DNA of 64,000 nucleotides from Fulvia fulva (GCF_020509005.1 NC_063017.1:2976001-3040000), one strand, 5' to 3'. Shown: positions 47,479 through 59,100, counted from the first letter of the stretch. The notes: a model not told the origin generated them from the sequence alone. Numbers and translations: made by a program.

Positions 47479-47585
47479 CACCCTACCTAGATCACGGATT
47501 CAGGTAAGGGACGCGTAACAACAGGACAGAACTCGAACCGCGAGAGCGCGACACCCCAGAACACGGTAAGGCGCATTGCGCGCAG

Positions 47586-49718
47586 ATGCCTAGAGAGCGC
47601 AACGCGGCGACATCATCAGCAGGTGGTCGCGCGTTAGTGAACAGTCAGGATATAGGCATCGTCACGCCTCCCCCGAACAACCTAGACAACATGACCTTAT
47701 AGACAGATAGCGGCATGCCGCCACCCTAGAAGCCTAATCAGAAGGGCAAAGGCAAGTAGCAACGTACCTCTCTTTTCCCCGACCTCTCCTCTTTTCCTTA
47801 GAGTCAGACATAGGACGACAACCGGCGTGTCATAGTCAACACCGGTGTCGCGTTGTAGCAAGAGATTGACGAAGTATACTAGAAGGCTGTCGACCGAGTA
47901 GCAGCTGGCGAGATTAACCTTATAGAACTGTTCGAGTTCAAGCTCGAAGAGAACCCTAACGACCCCGACGAACCAGACGAGGTGTATCTGTCACTCGACG
48001 AGGCAGAGCATATCCTCGCATCCGAATACCAGAATGTCGATCTAGACAAACTCGCGAACCTCGCTTCCTAACACCTAAAGACCACCCACGATTTAGTGCT
48101 ATAGGCAGTCAATACTACAATCACTAAAGGCTAGCAACTCGATGTAATAGAGCGAGCTAATACCGTCCAGAACGACCAGTACACTACGCTATACACCGAG
48201 TACGACCGCATCTATAAGATGCTGCAAAGCGAAGAGGCTATAACGCAGAGAATGGCCGCGGACCTCAAGAGCAAGAAGGATTGCGACCCAGCCAAGTTGC
48301 AAGAGGTAGAGAAGAAGTACAAGGAAGCCAACAACTTGTGCAAGCAGTTTAGTAAGATCTGCGAGAAAGAGAAGAAGAAGGCACAGGATGCCGAGGCAAA
48401 GAAGCAGGACGCTAAAGCAAAAAACCTAGCCCTATAGAAGGAGATCGATGACTTGAAGGCTCGACTCGAAGCTGTAGGCACCACACAGAACGAAGGAGGC
48501 AATCGAGGCCGATCTGGTCGCCGACCCTCTCGTTCCCGCCTACGTGAGACTTCACTCTAGCAGCTGATGCGTAAGTACCGCGAAGCTGCTAGTAGAGACG
48601 GGGGTGGTGGTAGTGGAGATGACGATGATAATAGCAATGGCGGAAGACGTAATAACCGCCGCGATGATCGCCCACGCCTAGACAACCGCGACTCGAGACC
48701 ACGTTCCAGTCGTACACAGACACTACTCACGGACCTCTCTGAACGCCTATTCACCATCGACCGCACCCTAACTCGCGGCATAGAGATTGGGAAAGGCGTG
48801 CCAGATCCTAGACACTTCAAGAACGATGACGATCCGAATTTCGACAGCTAGTATAGTAGCGTGCTCCTGAAGTTGACTGTAGCCACTTTCCGTACAGAAG
48901 CAGATGGTCTACGCTTCGTGTACGGATGGACCCAAGGAGATCCCTAGCGAAGCATCAAGCCGAGGATCCCTATGCCAGGGCAACAGTCCTTTAATGAGTT
49001 CAAGACGGGCGAAGAACTGTTAGATTGGATGACACGCTAGTATGGCACCCGCAACGAAGGAACCAAGGCTATGGTTGACATCGCTACCTACAAGCAAGAG
49101 CAGGGCGAGACCTTCGTGGCCTTCCACGCTCGCTATTCGAAGCTGCGTGCCTGGATAGAATGGAGCGATGAGACCGAGCTCATGCTATTCCGTAACCGAC
49201 TGAACCGCAAGTACTTTATCAAGACCTTCGGTGACCGCGAAGTCGACCGTCGACTATACAACATGTAGGACGTCATCGAAGAGTGCACTGCCCTGGACGA
49301 GAGCTTCTACGAAACAGACCGCCTATACCCGCAGAAGGAGCGTCCTCGTAGCAACGGTAACGGCGGTCAGAACAACTAGAACAGCTCAGTAGCTACTAGT
49401 GCCGCTATAGGCGTAGCAGGTGCCGTGGTCCAGCGTCCTCCGCAATACGCCGGCACTAAGAAGAAGGAAGATCTGCCCGTTCAATTGCAGAATCTACCAC
49501 AGCTCAACCGTGAGCAGCGCGAAGAACTTAAGAAGCAAGGTAAGTGCTACCGCTGCCGTATAGGCTCGCATATATCGCCCAACCCCGAGTGCCCGATGTA
49601 CGGTTACGATGGCGACTATCGCCCACCGCGACCACGAAACAACGCGAACGCCAACCCGAACCTCAGCTCCCTTGCTGCAGACCTATAGCAACAGGGAAAT
49701 GGCACGACCGCTGCCTAA
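47586..49718 (+). pseudogene. Gag of element 3
   Basis: ATG 47586 (MPRERNAATSSAGGRAL) opens a frame that is coherent to TAA 49716-49718 except for RIP-type stops. There is a long coiled coil (about 48219-48437, EKEKKKAQDAEAKKQDAKAK), an Arg/Ser-rich low-complexity stretch, a capsid-like segment (49071-49268, TFVAFHARYSKLRAWIEW) and a zinc knuckle (CYRCRIGSHISPNPEC, about 49541-49590). Gag would form the particle and bind RNA. Pol follows in the -1 frame, overlapping at the GGGAAAT signal. The terminal TAA is also present in element 5 and looks native. Confidence 0.85.
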
Positions 49719-49736
49719 GCGTGGTAGACAGCGGTC
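49694..49736 (+). promoter_or_regulatory. -1 ribosomal frameshift signal between gag and pol (element 3)
   Basis: The heptamer GGGAAAT (49694-49700) is phased G GGA AAT in the gag frame. A 5-nt spacer follows, then an 8-bp perfect stem GACCGCTG (49706-49713) / CAGCGGTC (49729-49736) with a 15-nt loop that contains the gag TAA. Slippage by -1 gives GGG AAA TGG and enters the pol frame exactly. Element 5 has the same layout at 57910-57952. Confidence 0.75.
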
Positions 49737-52700
49737 AACCGAACTTCCTAGGTCAGAAAGAGCATGAGATTGAGAGACACAGAATGCAAGAGGCGGACTA
49801 TAGTGAGGGCGAGCTAAGATTGTCAGCTTGCGCACTAAAAGGATAACAACCAGATGTACATCCTCACATAGTACTACTAGTAATAATACAATATGAAAAG
49901 GCTCGAGGCCTATTAGATTCTGCGAGCACATCTCTCTTTCTTAACTAGAAATTCACACGCAAACATATGATACCCCTCTTCGAGCTGGTGAAAAGCAAGA
50001 GGCTTACGCTAGGAGATGGAAAGGTAAGTACACGGCGCATTACCTACGCAGCCTTGATCGACGTAGTTATCGGTGGTCATCACGAGCAAATGATATGCTA
50101 CGTAACCGACCTCGAGTACGACATCGTCCTTGGACTGCCATAGTTAAGCCAGCACAACCCCGACATCTTCTAGGCTACAGGTGAGGTGGCTTTCAGATCC
50201 GACTACTGCTTTGGTCATTGTCTACCTAACCGGACATCGACAACAGTACAGTCCCTAAACCACCTTGGAAGGCAGGTACAAGTACGATACGGACCAGAGC
50301 CCTTCACTAGAACCTCCGGTGGGTTTACAGCAGGAGGGGCGGAGTTGAATGTCTCATCGTTTGGTGTAGGCGACGAAGAAGAGGTGGACTGCCAGGGCGT
50401 TTCTTAACGCGCATAGGAGATATACGCGCACCGGCCTGGAGCTGAGTGCTTCTACATCTTGCCCACGGGACGTGAGGACGAGGGCGGCGACCTGAAGCTG
50501 AGTACTATAGCGGCTGATGACCTAGATCAGTTCCTGAACAAGCAATTCAACCACAATCCGAAGGAGAAGCTCCTACAGATGTATCATAACATCGCGGACG
50601 CCTTCTCGGCGAAAGATCATGAGGGACTCCCACCTCATCGACCCGGGATAGATCACGAGATTCATATCAAACCGGACGGGCCCTAGGAGCCACTATATCG
50701 CAAACCCTACGGCTTGGCTGAGAAGGAAAATGAAGCTGTGAAGAAGTGGATACTAGAGCAATCCGAAGAAGGCAAAATACGCAAAGCAGGCCAAAAGACA
50801 AGTCAATCGCCTGCGCCGGTCCTGGTTGTGAGGAAACTAGGTGGAGGGCTGCGAGTATATATCGACTACCGCGGCCTCAACGCTATTACGATCAAGAACA
50901 GATATCCGATTCCCCTTTTACAGGAGACGCTCAACCGCATGCACGGCAAGAAGTACTTCACGAAGCTGGACATTGTAGTAGCCTTCAACAAGTTACGCAT
51001 TGTAGAGGGGCATGAATGGTTGACGGCGTTTGCGACACGGTACGGTATATACGAATGCCTCGTATTGCCCTTCGGACTGTGTAACGGCCCAGCCTCGTTC
51101 TAGTCTTACATCAACAAGGTGTTGTAGGAACATTTAGATGACTTCGTCTCCGTATACCTGGATGACGTACTAATCTTTAGCGATACACTAGAAGAACACA
51201 TCGAGCATGTGCGTAAAGTCCTTATTAAGCTTAGAGACGCAGGGCTGACGGTGGACATCGACAAGTGCGAATTCCATTAGTAGCGAGTCAAGTACCTAGG
51301 ACTAATTATCACGCCTGACGGAATTGAGATGGATCTAGAGAAGCTCGAATGCATACAGACATAGGAAGCACTAACAAACCTGAAAGATGTACAGGCCTTC
51401 CTAGGCTTCGCCAACTTCTACCGCCGCTTTATTAAGGCCTTCTCACGACTAGCCGCACCTTTGACCAATCTGACAAGAAGCGAAGGACCTAGCAATCACA
51501 AGAATCGGAGAATCGACTGGATAGTGGATTGTCAGCGCGCCTTCGACGCATTGAAAGCTGCGTTTAGCAAAGCGGGCATACTCGCGCATTACGTTCCGGG
51601 CAGACAGACCGTGGTAGAGACGGATTCCTCAGACTTTATAAACGCAGGAGTGTTATCACAGTATGATGACGAAGGCGTTTTGTACCCGGTGGCCTTCTAT
51701 TCGAAGAAGCTCAGTCCGTAGGAGTGCAATTACGAGATTTACGACAAGGAGCTCCTCGCAATCATCAAGGCCTTCGAGGAATAGCGACCGGAGCTAGCCT
51801 GTGAAGCAGATGATGGCAGCGAGCCAGTCAAGGTATTCACGGACCATAAGAACTTGGAATACTTTATGACGACGAAGCAGCTAAATCGTCGGCAAGCACG
51901 GTAGGCAGAGTTCCTATCGCAATTCAACTTCTAGATTGTGTATCGCCCCGGGGTACAAGGAACTAAGCTAGATAGCCTGACGAGACGCAGCCAGGACCTT
52001 CCGTAGGGGGTGGACGATCCGAGAAATTAGCACCAGCATTAGACATTGCTTCCGCCGGAGCGATTCCTTAAGATCGACTCTATATAAGCCACCGTCGAAG
52101 ATGCGCCCGAGGAGGAAGACACGACTCTACTGAACCCTAAAGCCGTAGAGTTCATTCTAGAACCTGAGCCGGCACCGTAGTCAGCATAGCCTACGTATAA
52201 AGTCCAGATTGAAGCCGAACTCGAATACCGTATAACGACCGCTTACGCTTTGGACAGCGAGCTCAAAGCAGCTATCAAGCTGCTATAGAAGGATAGCAGC
52301 ACTATCCCTCCTTTGTTACAGAAGGCGAAGATACACCCTACGCATTATAAGGTGGATGGCGACATGTTATATGTCCGTAATCAGTACGAAGGTTGGAGCC
52401 TATAGGTACTAAATGACCAAGCTCTGCAGACTCGATTGATCAAGATGAACCACGATGCTCTAGTAGCAGGACATCTAGGGCGGGCACGCACATACGAACT
52501 CGTAGCACGTGAATTCTACTGGCCTGGGCTGGCAAGATCCGTACGTAGATACACCGCGAATTGCCGCAACTGCCGCATATCGAAATCTCTACACACCTAG
52601 CCACTAGGATTATTGCACCCACTTTCTGTTCCGGACCGACCTTAGAGACATATCGCAGTCGACTTCGTCGTCGAACTTCTAGATAGCACCGTTGACGGCA

Positions 52701-54415
52701 TGACTTATAACAACATTATGACCGTCACGGACCGACTGACTAAAGAAGTCGAGTTGATTCCTATCGGAGCCATAACAGCACAGAACGCGGCAAGACTTTT
52801 CCTTAAACACGTCTTTTGCCGTCGAGGCCTACCTAACACTATCACCTCGGACAGAGGGCGGCAGTGGATCGCGACTTTCTAGAAGAAGCTCTACAAGATG
52901 TTGCGCATTAATCGCAAGCTGAGTTCTTCCTACCACCCTGAGACTGACGGACAGTCTGAGCGTACGAACCAGGCTATAGAACAGTACCTACGTATGTTCG
53001 TTAACGAGGCACAAAGTGATTAGGCAGACTGGCTTTGTCTAGCGCAATTCGCAATCAACAACCACATCTTAGAGACTACCGGCGTATCTCCTCTCTATGC
53101 CACGCTTAGCTACAATCCAGAATTCACGGAGCGCATCGACGTGTAGGCAGGCAAAGACCGACAGATAACGACACTATAGCGATTAGACAGTAAATCTGCC
53201 GAGACGTTTGTCAAGCGACTATACAGCCTACATAAGAATCTGCAAGAGAATATGAGAATGTCGCAAGCGCTACAAGCTGAGGCCGCGAATCGCTATCGAA
53301 GCATCCCACCAGATTACAAAGTGGGCGACATAGTGTACCTCAGCACAAAGAACATCCGCACGACACGGCCGTCTAAGAAGCTCGACAGACGATACGCTAG
53401 TCCCTATAGAATCACTAAGGTGATGCCTGCCAGACTCTCGTACAAGCTAGACTTATCAGATGCGATAGCAGGGCTCGACAACTACTTCTACACCTCCCTT
53501 CTGCAAAAAGCCGACGACCCAAACTTGCCTCCACTCGAAGACTAGCACCTCGCACCGCCGCCGCCGGTAGTCATCGAGCCCGATACGACCGAAGCTGATG
53601 CGATCGCCGACGTAGTAGCCACACCTGCTTCCCCGATGTACGAAGTAGAGAAGATTCTAGACATGTACACTCGTAAGCGAGTAGGCAAGGTGAAGAAGGG
53701 ACAGAAGCGCAAGGTGGACACTTGGTACAAGTTGAAATGGCTAGGATATCAGAATGAGGAGGATGGTAAGACCTGGCAACCGGCTGAGGACATGTTTGAA
53801 CACGTAGCCGCCGCTGTTACAGACTTTCACTATAACCGGCCGGAGTTGTCTACGCCTGCAGGTTTCGCAGCTCCATCCGACTAGTCTCTACTAGCCACTG
53901 AGGTGCTTGGGCTCAACACGATCAGGGTCACTTAGCAGAACGACACCGTCACGAATGAGTCGCCTCGAACTATACCTTTAATAGAATCTGCTCCGTACAT
54001 GTTCACTACGTACCGCTATGCTGGCCAGATTACGGGAAAGCCTACCGTCGCAACTGGGGTCACCGGTCTCATCCACCGCCCTTAGCTCTACGACAGCACT
54101 AGCAGTTGTACCGATGCTCTAGTGAGACCTGCAGAGCCTGCAATGATACCCAACCTTGGCTATAAGGATCATACGCGAGTGCTGGCCGAAGACAGACTTA
54201 GGTCTAGGGCAAGCTAGCTAACTAGGCAACATGTTTCTCGAAGGAAGCCGGTCGCGGATAGGCTAAAGGATGAACTGAAGGTGGATTTGGAGACAGAGGT
54301 GTTACTAGATAAGGACAAGGCTCTGGAGGATGATTGGGCTTTCGCGAGACTATGGAGCAGCATAGGCAAGTGGCCTTATAAGATGGATAACGCTCAGAGG
54401 ACTGAGGCGTGTTTT

Positions 54416-54426
54416 GGGAGGGGGGG
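54416..54426 (+). other. Polypurine tract of element 3
   Basis: GGGAGGGGGGG lies 3 nt before the 3' LTR at 54430. This is the expected plus-strand primer. Confidence 0.8.
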
Positions 54427-54429
54427 TAC

Positions 54430-54613
54430 TGTCACGGGCGACCCGCGCCACTTCACTGCCGAAGCGTCGGCCCGGCTGAACCGCGGACCTTCCGCATCGG
54501 GTTAGCGCGGCTTGGCGCTTCCTTATAAGCCCGCCGCGCCTCGCGCTCCTCTTTCGTAGCTTCGTAGAACAACAACTATCTCAATCAGACTCTATAGTAC
54601 GCGCGCCCTTACA
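54430..54613 (+). repeat. 3' LTR of element 3
   Basis: 184 bp, identical to 47284-47467 except for one base, followed by CTAGG at 54614-54618. Confidence 0.95.
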
Positions 54614-54618
54614 CTAGG

Positions 54619-55516
54619 AGGACAATTCCTCTTTAGATTCTTCGCTATCTAGCGAGTCTACTTAATAGGTACGTACGTTATACCCCGACTCGCTATATCG
54701 CTTATAGCGTTATAGCCTTAGTACTAGCCGAACACTATCTAGCGACTCTCTACTCACTTCCTACCTCCTAGTATCCTCTAGAGGTATCAATTGCGACGCC
54801 TTATCGAAGGTTAGAGACCCTCTAGACTAAATGTCCTTACGCTTTTGTGCTTTCCGCTATATAAGGGCCTCGTTAGACTTACGTAGCTTACTAATCTCGC
54901 TTCGTATAAGAGCTATCTAATACGCTATCTCTCTACTCCCTCTCTATTACCCTATTAAACGACCTTCCTCTTTCTACTACGCCTTTCTAAACCCGTAACG
55001 ACGCTCTAAGACGTAATAACACCTATTATAAACCCTATCTCGTTGAAGTTATAGGTGTCCTAGTTAAGGATACTATACTTCTCCTTTATATTACGTATAA
55101 GTAAGAACTACTTCTCGATAACGTCTAGATCTTCTATTACGGCTCGCTAATGATCGTATCTACGTGTTATATAAACCTTTAGCTTACGATACCGCCTCAT
55201 AAACCTGTCTATCTAATTAAGACTAGCGGGCTTAAGACCCTTCTCTTATAGTAATATATTGGCTATTGCTCGTATACTAGCCTTTAATAGCGGGAAATCT
55301 CTAAGATCTAGCTCGAGTATATACTCAAGTATCACCCTATCTTCGAGCTCTATAAGCTTCTTCGAATTAGGCTTATAGTCACCCCGAGGAGGTCGACTAT
55401 TTAATTGATACCCTAGTATAGTTCGAGACGCGTCGTATACCTTTATAGTATATCGATTCGTGATTATCGGGTCGCGTTTTGTAGCCTAGATAGCTAAGGT
55501 CAGTTTAGCCTCGTTT
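54619..55516 (-). pseudogene. Pogo/Fot1 transposase, DDE core deleted
   Basis: From the right, the minus strand encodes the Psq/CENP-B-type DNA-binding region (EAKLTLAI, RPPRGDYKPNSKKLIELEDR, ILELDLRDFPLLKASIRAI, then a DRFMRRYRKLKVYITRRYDH-type second helix-turn-helix). It continues to YNFNEIGFIIGV, where the first catalytic Asp would stand but reads Asn. At about 54960 it jumps directly into the C-terminal tail (ALIRSEISKL, GSLTFDKA-like). The central DDE region is absent. There are many RIP-type stops. Such a copy could not transpose itself. Confidence 0.75.
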
Positions 55517-55700
55517 TATTACGGGTAGCCCGCGACCTCTTACTATAGCTACGTCGGCCCGGCTAAACCGCGGACCTTCTATATTAGGTTAGCGCGGCTT
55601 AGCTTTACTTTATAACTTTGCCGCGCCTCGCGCTCCTCTTTTATAGCTTCGTAGAACAATAACTATCTCTCTCGGACCCTATATTACGCGCGCCCTTATA
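55517..55700 (+). repeat. 5' LTR of element 5
   Basis: 184 bp, the same length as the element 3 LTRs. TATTACGGG...CCCTTATA reads as TGTCACGGG...CCCTTACA after CA/TG to TA changes. It contains GTAGAACAA at 55651-55659. Confidence 0.88.
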
Positions 55701-55702
55701 GT

Positions 55703-55711
55703 TTGTTCTAC
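55703..55711 (+). other. Putative self-priming primer-binding site of element 5
   Basis: TTGTTCTAC lies 2 nt after the LTR, the reverse complement of GTAGAACAA at 55651-55659. It matches element 3 in both position and sequence. Confidence 0.55.
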
Positions 55712-55799
55712 TAGCCTACCTAGATTACGGATCTAGGTAAGGGACGCGTAATAATAGGAACAGACTTATAGAACTAAAGAATACGCGACTACGAGCGTA

Positions 55800-57932
55800 T
55801 AGTAGAACACGGTAAGGCGCTAAGTACGTAGATACCTAGAGAAGTCAACGCCGCGAAGACCTTAGCGATAGCTACAGGTCGCGTTCACACCTATACTATA
55901 ACGAGTTAGTAGGACTTATAGACCTAGAACGGTATACTACTACCGGTAAAGCCCTTAGGTAGCCGTATATCTCTTTTTCTAGATCTCTTATCTTTTCTAT
56001 AGTCCTAGACTTAAGATAATGACCGGCGTGTTACGATTAATACCGGTGTCGCTCTTTAGTAGGAGTTAGATATAGTATAGGAGAAGGTACTCGATAGAGA
56101 ATAGAGAGGCGCTATTAACTTTATAGAACTCTACGAGCTAAAGGAGTACTAGGAGAAGGGTAGCGACGATATACTACCTATTTACTACTCCCTCGACGAA
56201 GCCGAATATATCACCGCTAGCGATTTCTAGAACGTCGACGCGAACGACCTCGCCGAGTTAGTCCGAGACTATCCTAAGACTTTATACGACTTTATCCTAC
56301 GAGGATTTAATACCGCTTAGACCGCTACCGAGTAAGTCGACGTCTTATAACGTATAAACGCCCTCTAGAACGACTAGTACCGTAACCTCTACGCCGAAGA
56401 CGACCGTATCTATTAGATACTTAGTACTAAGAAGTCCGCCTTATAGAAGATAGTATAGGATCTTAAGAACGTACTAGACCTAGCTAAGATAAAGGAGGTC
56501 TAGGATAAGTATAAGTAAGCTAATAATCTATATAAGTAATTTTACGATCTTAGTAAAAAGGAGAAGAAGAAGGTACTAGAGGCTAAGAAGAAGGCATAAG
56601 ATACTAAGAGCATAAACTAGGCGTTATAGAAGGAGATTGATGACTTAAAGACTCGACTCTAAGCTATAGAGGATAATACTACTAACGGTAATAGGCGTCG
56701 AGGCCGTAGTCCGTTACGCTCGCGCTCTTACCCGCGAGAGACCTCCCTCGAGAAGCTTTAGCGTATATATCGTAAAGCCGCTACCGGAGGCGGTAGGGGT
56801 AGTAGTAGAGATAACGATAATAATGACGGCCTAGGCCGTAGCGACAAGGATAAGGATCGAGGCCGCGACAATCGCCGCCGTAACGAGCGCTAAGAGACGG
56901 TATATACTAGAGGAGGACGTACTAATCGTATATAGATACCGCTAGGAGACCTCGCCGAGCGTCTTATTAATATCGACCGTACCTTAGAGCGTAGTATAGA
57001 GATCGGTAAGGGAGTACTAGATCCTAAGAAGTTTAAGAACGATGCCGACCTATCTTTCGATAGTTAGTATACAAGTATCCTACTAAAGCTTATAGTAGCG
57101 ACCTTCCGTACTAAGTAGGATGCCCTCCGCTTCCTATATAGATAGACTAATAGTAAAGTCTAGACTACTATTAAGCTACGTATCCCTATCCTAGGACATT
57201 AGTTATATAACGAGTTTAGTACCGGCGAGGAGCTACTAGACTAGATAACTTAATAGTACGGCACCCGGAACGAAGCTATAAAGGCTATAGTCGATATTAT
57301 AACCTATAAGTAGTAGTAGAAGGAATCCTTTATCGTATTCTTCGTACGTTACTCAAAGTTACGTACCTAGATAGACTAGGGAGATAATACCGAGCTAATG
57401 CTTTTCCGTAACCGCCTAAACCGTAAGTACTTCGTTAAGACATTCGGCGACCGAGAGGTTAACCGTTACCTAAATAGTATATAGGATATTATTAAGGAGT
57501 ATACTAAGTTAGACGAGACCTTCTACGAGACCGAGTAGCTATACCCTTAGTAGGATAATAACCGCCCTCGTAGTAGCGGCGGAGGAGGTAACTAGAACCT
57601 AGGCCCTACTAGTAACGTAATAACTACTATAGCTACCGTAGCTAGCGCGACCGGCGCGATCGTATAGCGCCTACTATAGTACTTAGGTATTAAGAAGAAG
57701 GAAGACTTGCTAGCACACCTTTAGAATCTACTACCGCTTAACCGCGAGGGTCGCGAAGATCTAAAGAAGTAGGGTAAGTACTTCCGTTACCGTACCGGAC
57801 TATATATTACTAGTAACCCCGAGTATAAGATATACGGCTACGACGGCGACTACCGCCTACCTCGACTACGTAACGCGACTCCGAACTTAAGCGCCCTCGC
57901 TACCGAGTAGGGAAATGCCGGGGCTACTACCT
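55800..57932 (+). pseudogene. Gag of element 5
   Basis: Collinear with element 3 gag: a coiled coil (about 56440-56640), a basic low-complexity stretch (about 56690-56900), a capsid-like segment (about 57290-57480) and a zinc-knuckle remnant (about 57775-57830, one Cys changed). Almost every Q and W codon is a stop. It ends at the TAA shared with element 3 (57932-57934), just after the frameshift heptamer. Confidence 0.7.
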
Positions 57933-57952
57933 AAGTATAGTAGATAGTAGTT
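57910..57952 (+). promoter_or_regulatory. -1 frameshift signal, element 5 copy
   Basis: GGGAAAT (57910-57916), 5-nt spacer, stem GGCTACTA (57922-57929) / TAGTAGTT (57945-57952) with six Watson-Crick and two G-U pairs, and a 15-nt loop. The geometry is identical to element 3 although several stem bases differ. Confidence 0.65.
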
Positions 57953-59100
57953 AGAATAAGAATTAGAAAGAGTATAAGATTGAGAGGTATAGAATATAAG
58001 AGACGGACTATAGCGGAGAACTTAAGATATCGGCCTATATATTAGAACTATAGTTACCGGATATATACCCTTATATAGTACTACCTATAATAATATAAAA
58101 TGGAAAGGTACGAGGCCTACTAGATTCTACTTTAACCTCTCTCTTTCTCGATTAGAAATATATACGTAAATATAACATCCCTCTAATACCCCTAGTTTAG
58201 AGCAAGAACTTAATACTAGGCGATAGGAAGGCGAGTACTAGACGTATTATATACGTAGCCTTAGTCGACGTTATTATCGGCGGTCATTATTACGAGCAAA
58301 TAATATACTACGTAACCGACCTTAAATACGAGATCGTCCTCGGCCTACCTTAGTTAAGCTAGTATAACCCTAACATCTTCTAGGAAACCGGCGAAGTAGC
58401 CCTTAGATTAGACTACTACTTTAGTCACTGTCTTCGTAGAAAGACTTCGATAACAGTTTAGTCCCTAAACTACTAATACCGGTAACGTATAAAATACGGA
58501 CTAGAGCCCTTTACCGGGGAGTCGCTAGGATTTACGGTAGGAGGGACGGAGTTAAACGTCTCGTCCTTATATATAGACGACGATAAGAGAGTAGACTATT
58601 AAGGCGTTAGTCGTTACGCTTAGGAGATATATATATACCGGCCTAGGGCCGAGTACTTCTATATTCTACCTACTAGTATCGAGTCTAGCGAAACGGATAG
58701 TAACGGCGAGTTGAAGCTAAGCGTAATGTTAGCTAACGACCTTAATCAGTTCCTAAATAAGCAATTTAACTATAACCCGAAGGAGAAGCTTCCGCCCGAG
58801 TACTATTGTATTACGGACGCGTTCTTAGCTAAAGACTATAAAGGGCTCCCGCCTTATAGGCCGGGTATTAACTATAAAATCTATATTAAGCGCGACGGCC
58901 TATAAGAGCCTCCTTACCGTAAACCCTATAGACTTATACCGTAAGAGAATAAAGTAGTTAAGAAATAGGTTACTAAGTAGGAGAGCGAAGGGAAAGTCCG
59001 TAAGGCTAGTTAGAAGACAAGCTAGTCCCTAGCTCCTGTTCTAGTAGTACGTAAGCTAGGAGGAGGACTCCGAGTATATATTAACTATCGAGGGCTAAAT
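57910..59100 (+). pseudogene. Pol fragment of element 5 (protease and RT start)
   Basis: The protease region (about 58110-58400) aligns with element 3. The open stretch 58711-58905 reads LSVMLANDLNQFLNKQF and PPYRPGINYKIYIKRDG, corresponding to the RT N-terminus. The frame continues to YINYRGLN, where the LINE interrupts it. Non-functional. Confidence 0.75.

Larger units (their letters stand above)
49694..54505 (+). pseudogene. Pol of element 3 (protease, RT, RNase H, integrase, chromodomain)
   Basis: The frame is -1 relative to gag and shared by all pol pieces. Order: protease (LLDSASTS, about 49916-49940, with Ala where Gly is usual), reverse transcriptase (50459-51430; YLDDVLIF with the catalytic codons at 51155-51166), RNase H (ETDSSDFINAGVL, about 51610-51660), integrase zinc region (HLGRARTYELVAREFYWPGL, CRNCRISK) and core (VDFVVE, SDRGRQW, DGQSERTN giving D-D-E), and a chromodomain (53636-53840, YEVEKILDMYTRK, YKLKWLGYQ, KTWQP). 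The frame is interrupted by roughly two dozen TAG/TAA codons, so it is non-functional. After the chromodomain it stays coherent for about 170 further codons of unknown function. Confidence 0.88.
47284..54613 (+). mobile_element. Ty3/chromovirus element 3 (7,330 bp, mildly RIPed, complete ends)
   Basis: Identical-length 184-bp LTRs (47284-47467, 54430-54613) differ at one base, and CTAGG flanks both sides (47279-47283, 54614-54618). Internally it has gag in one frame, pol in the -1 frame, a C-terminal chromodomain and a polypurine tract. Many TAG and a few TAA codons interrupt otherwise well-conserved protein sequence, placed where Q or W is expected. It sits inside pogo copy B and is a close relative of element 5. 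Confidence 0.95.
47161..55516 (-). mobile_element. Pogo/Fot1-type DNA transposon copy B, internally deleted and interrupted
   Basis: The left terminal repeat at 47161-47227 (preceded by TA), 47228-47283, then element 3, then 54619-55516 make up one minus-strand pogo copy. Its right end is lost to element 5 at 55517. The transposase part joins an N-terminal domain directly to a C-terminal tail, so most of the DDE catalytic core is missing. Continuity across element 3 is supported by the CTAGG duplication. Confidence 0.7.
55517..59100 (+). mobile_element. Ty3/chromovirus element 5, heavily RIPed relative of element 3
   Basis: The LTR (55517-55700), self-priming pair, gag, frameshift signal, protease and the start of RT run collinear with element 3, then stop at a LINE near 59100. 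CpA/TpG is nearly gone: positions 56401-56520 contain neither CA nor TG but about 23 TA. The single usable open stretch is 58711-58905, before the RT palm. Its 3' half is outside the window or lost. Confidence 0.88.

Noticed and set aside
49714..49757. Pseudoknot between the frameshift loop and downstream TAGG
   Set aside because: Only four base pairs could form and they are not clearly kept in element 5; a simple stem-loop is enough.
48219..53884. Reassigned TAG (amber) codon as an explanation for the many in-frame TAGs of element 3
   Set aside because: TAA also occurs in frame, the stops sit at both Gln- and Trp-type positions as RIP predicts, and the dynamin-like gene uses ordinary coding without internal TAG.
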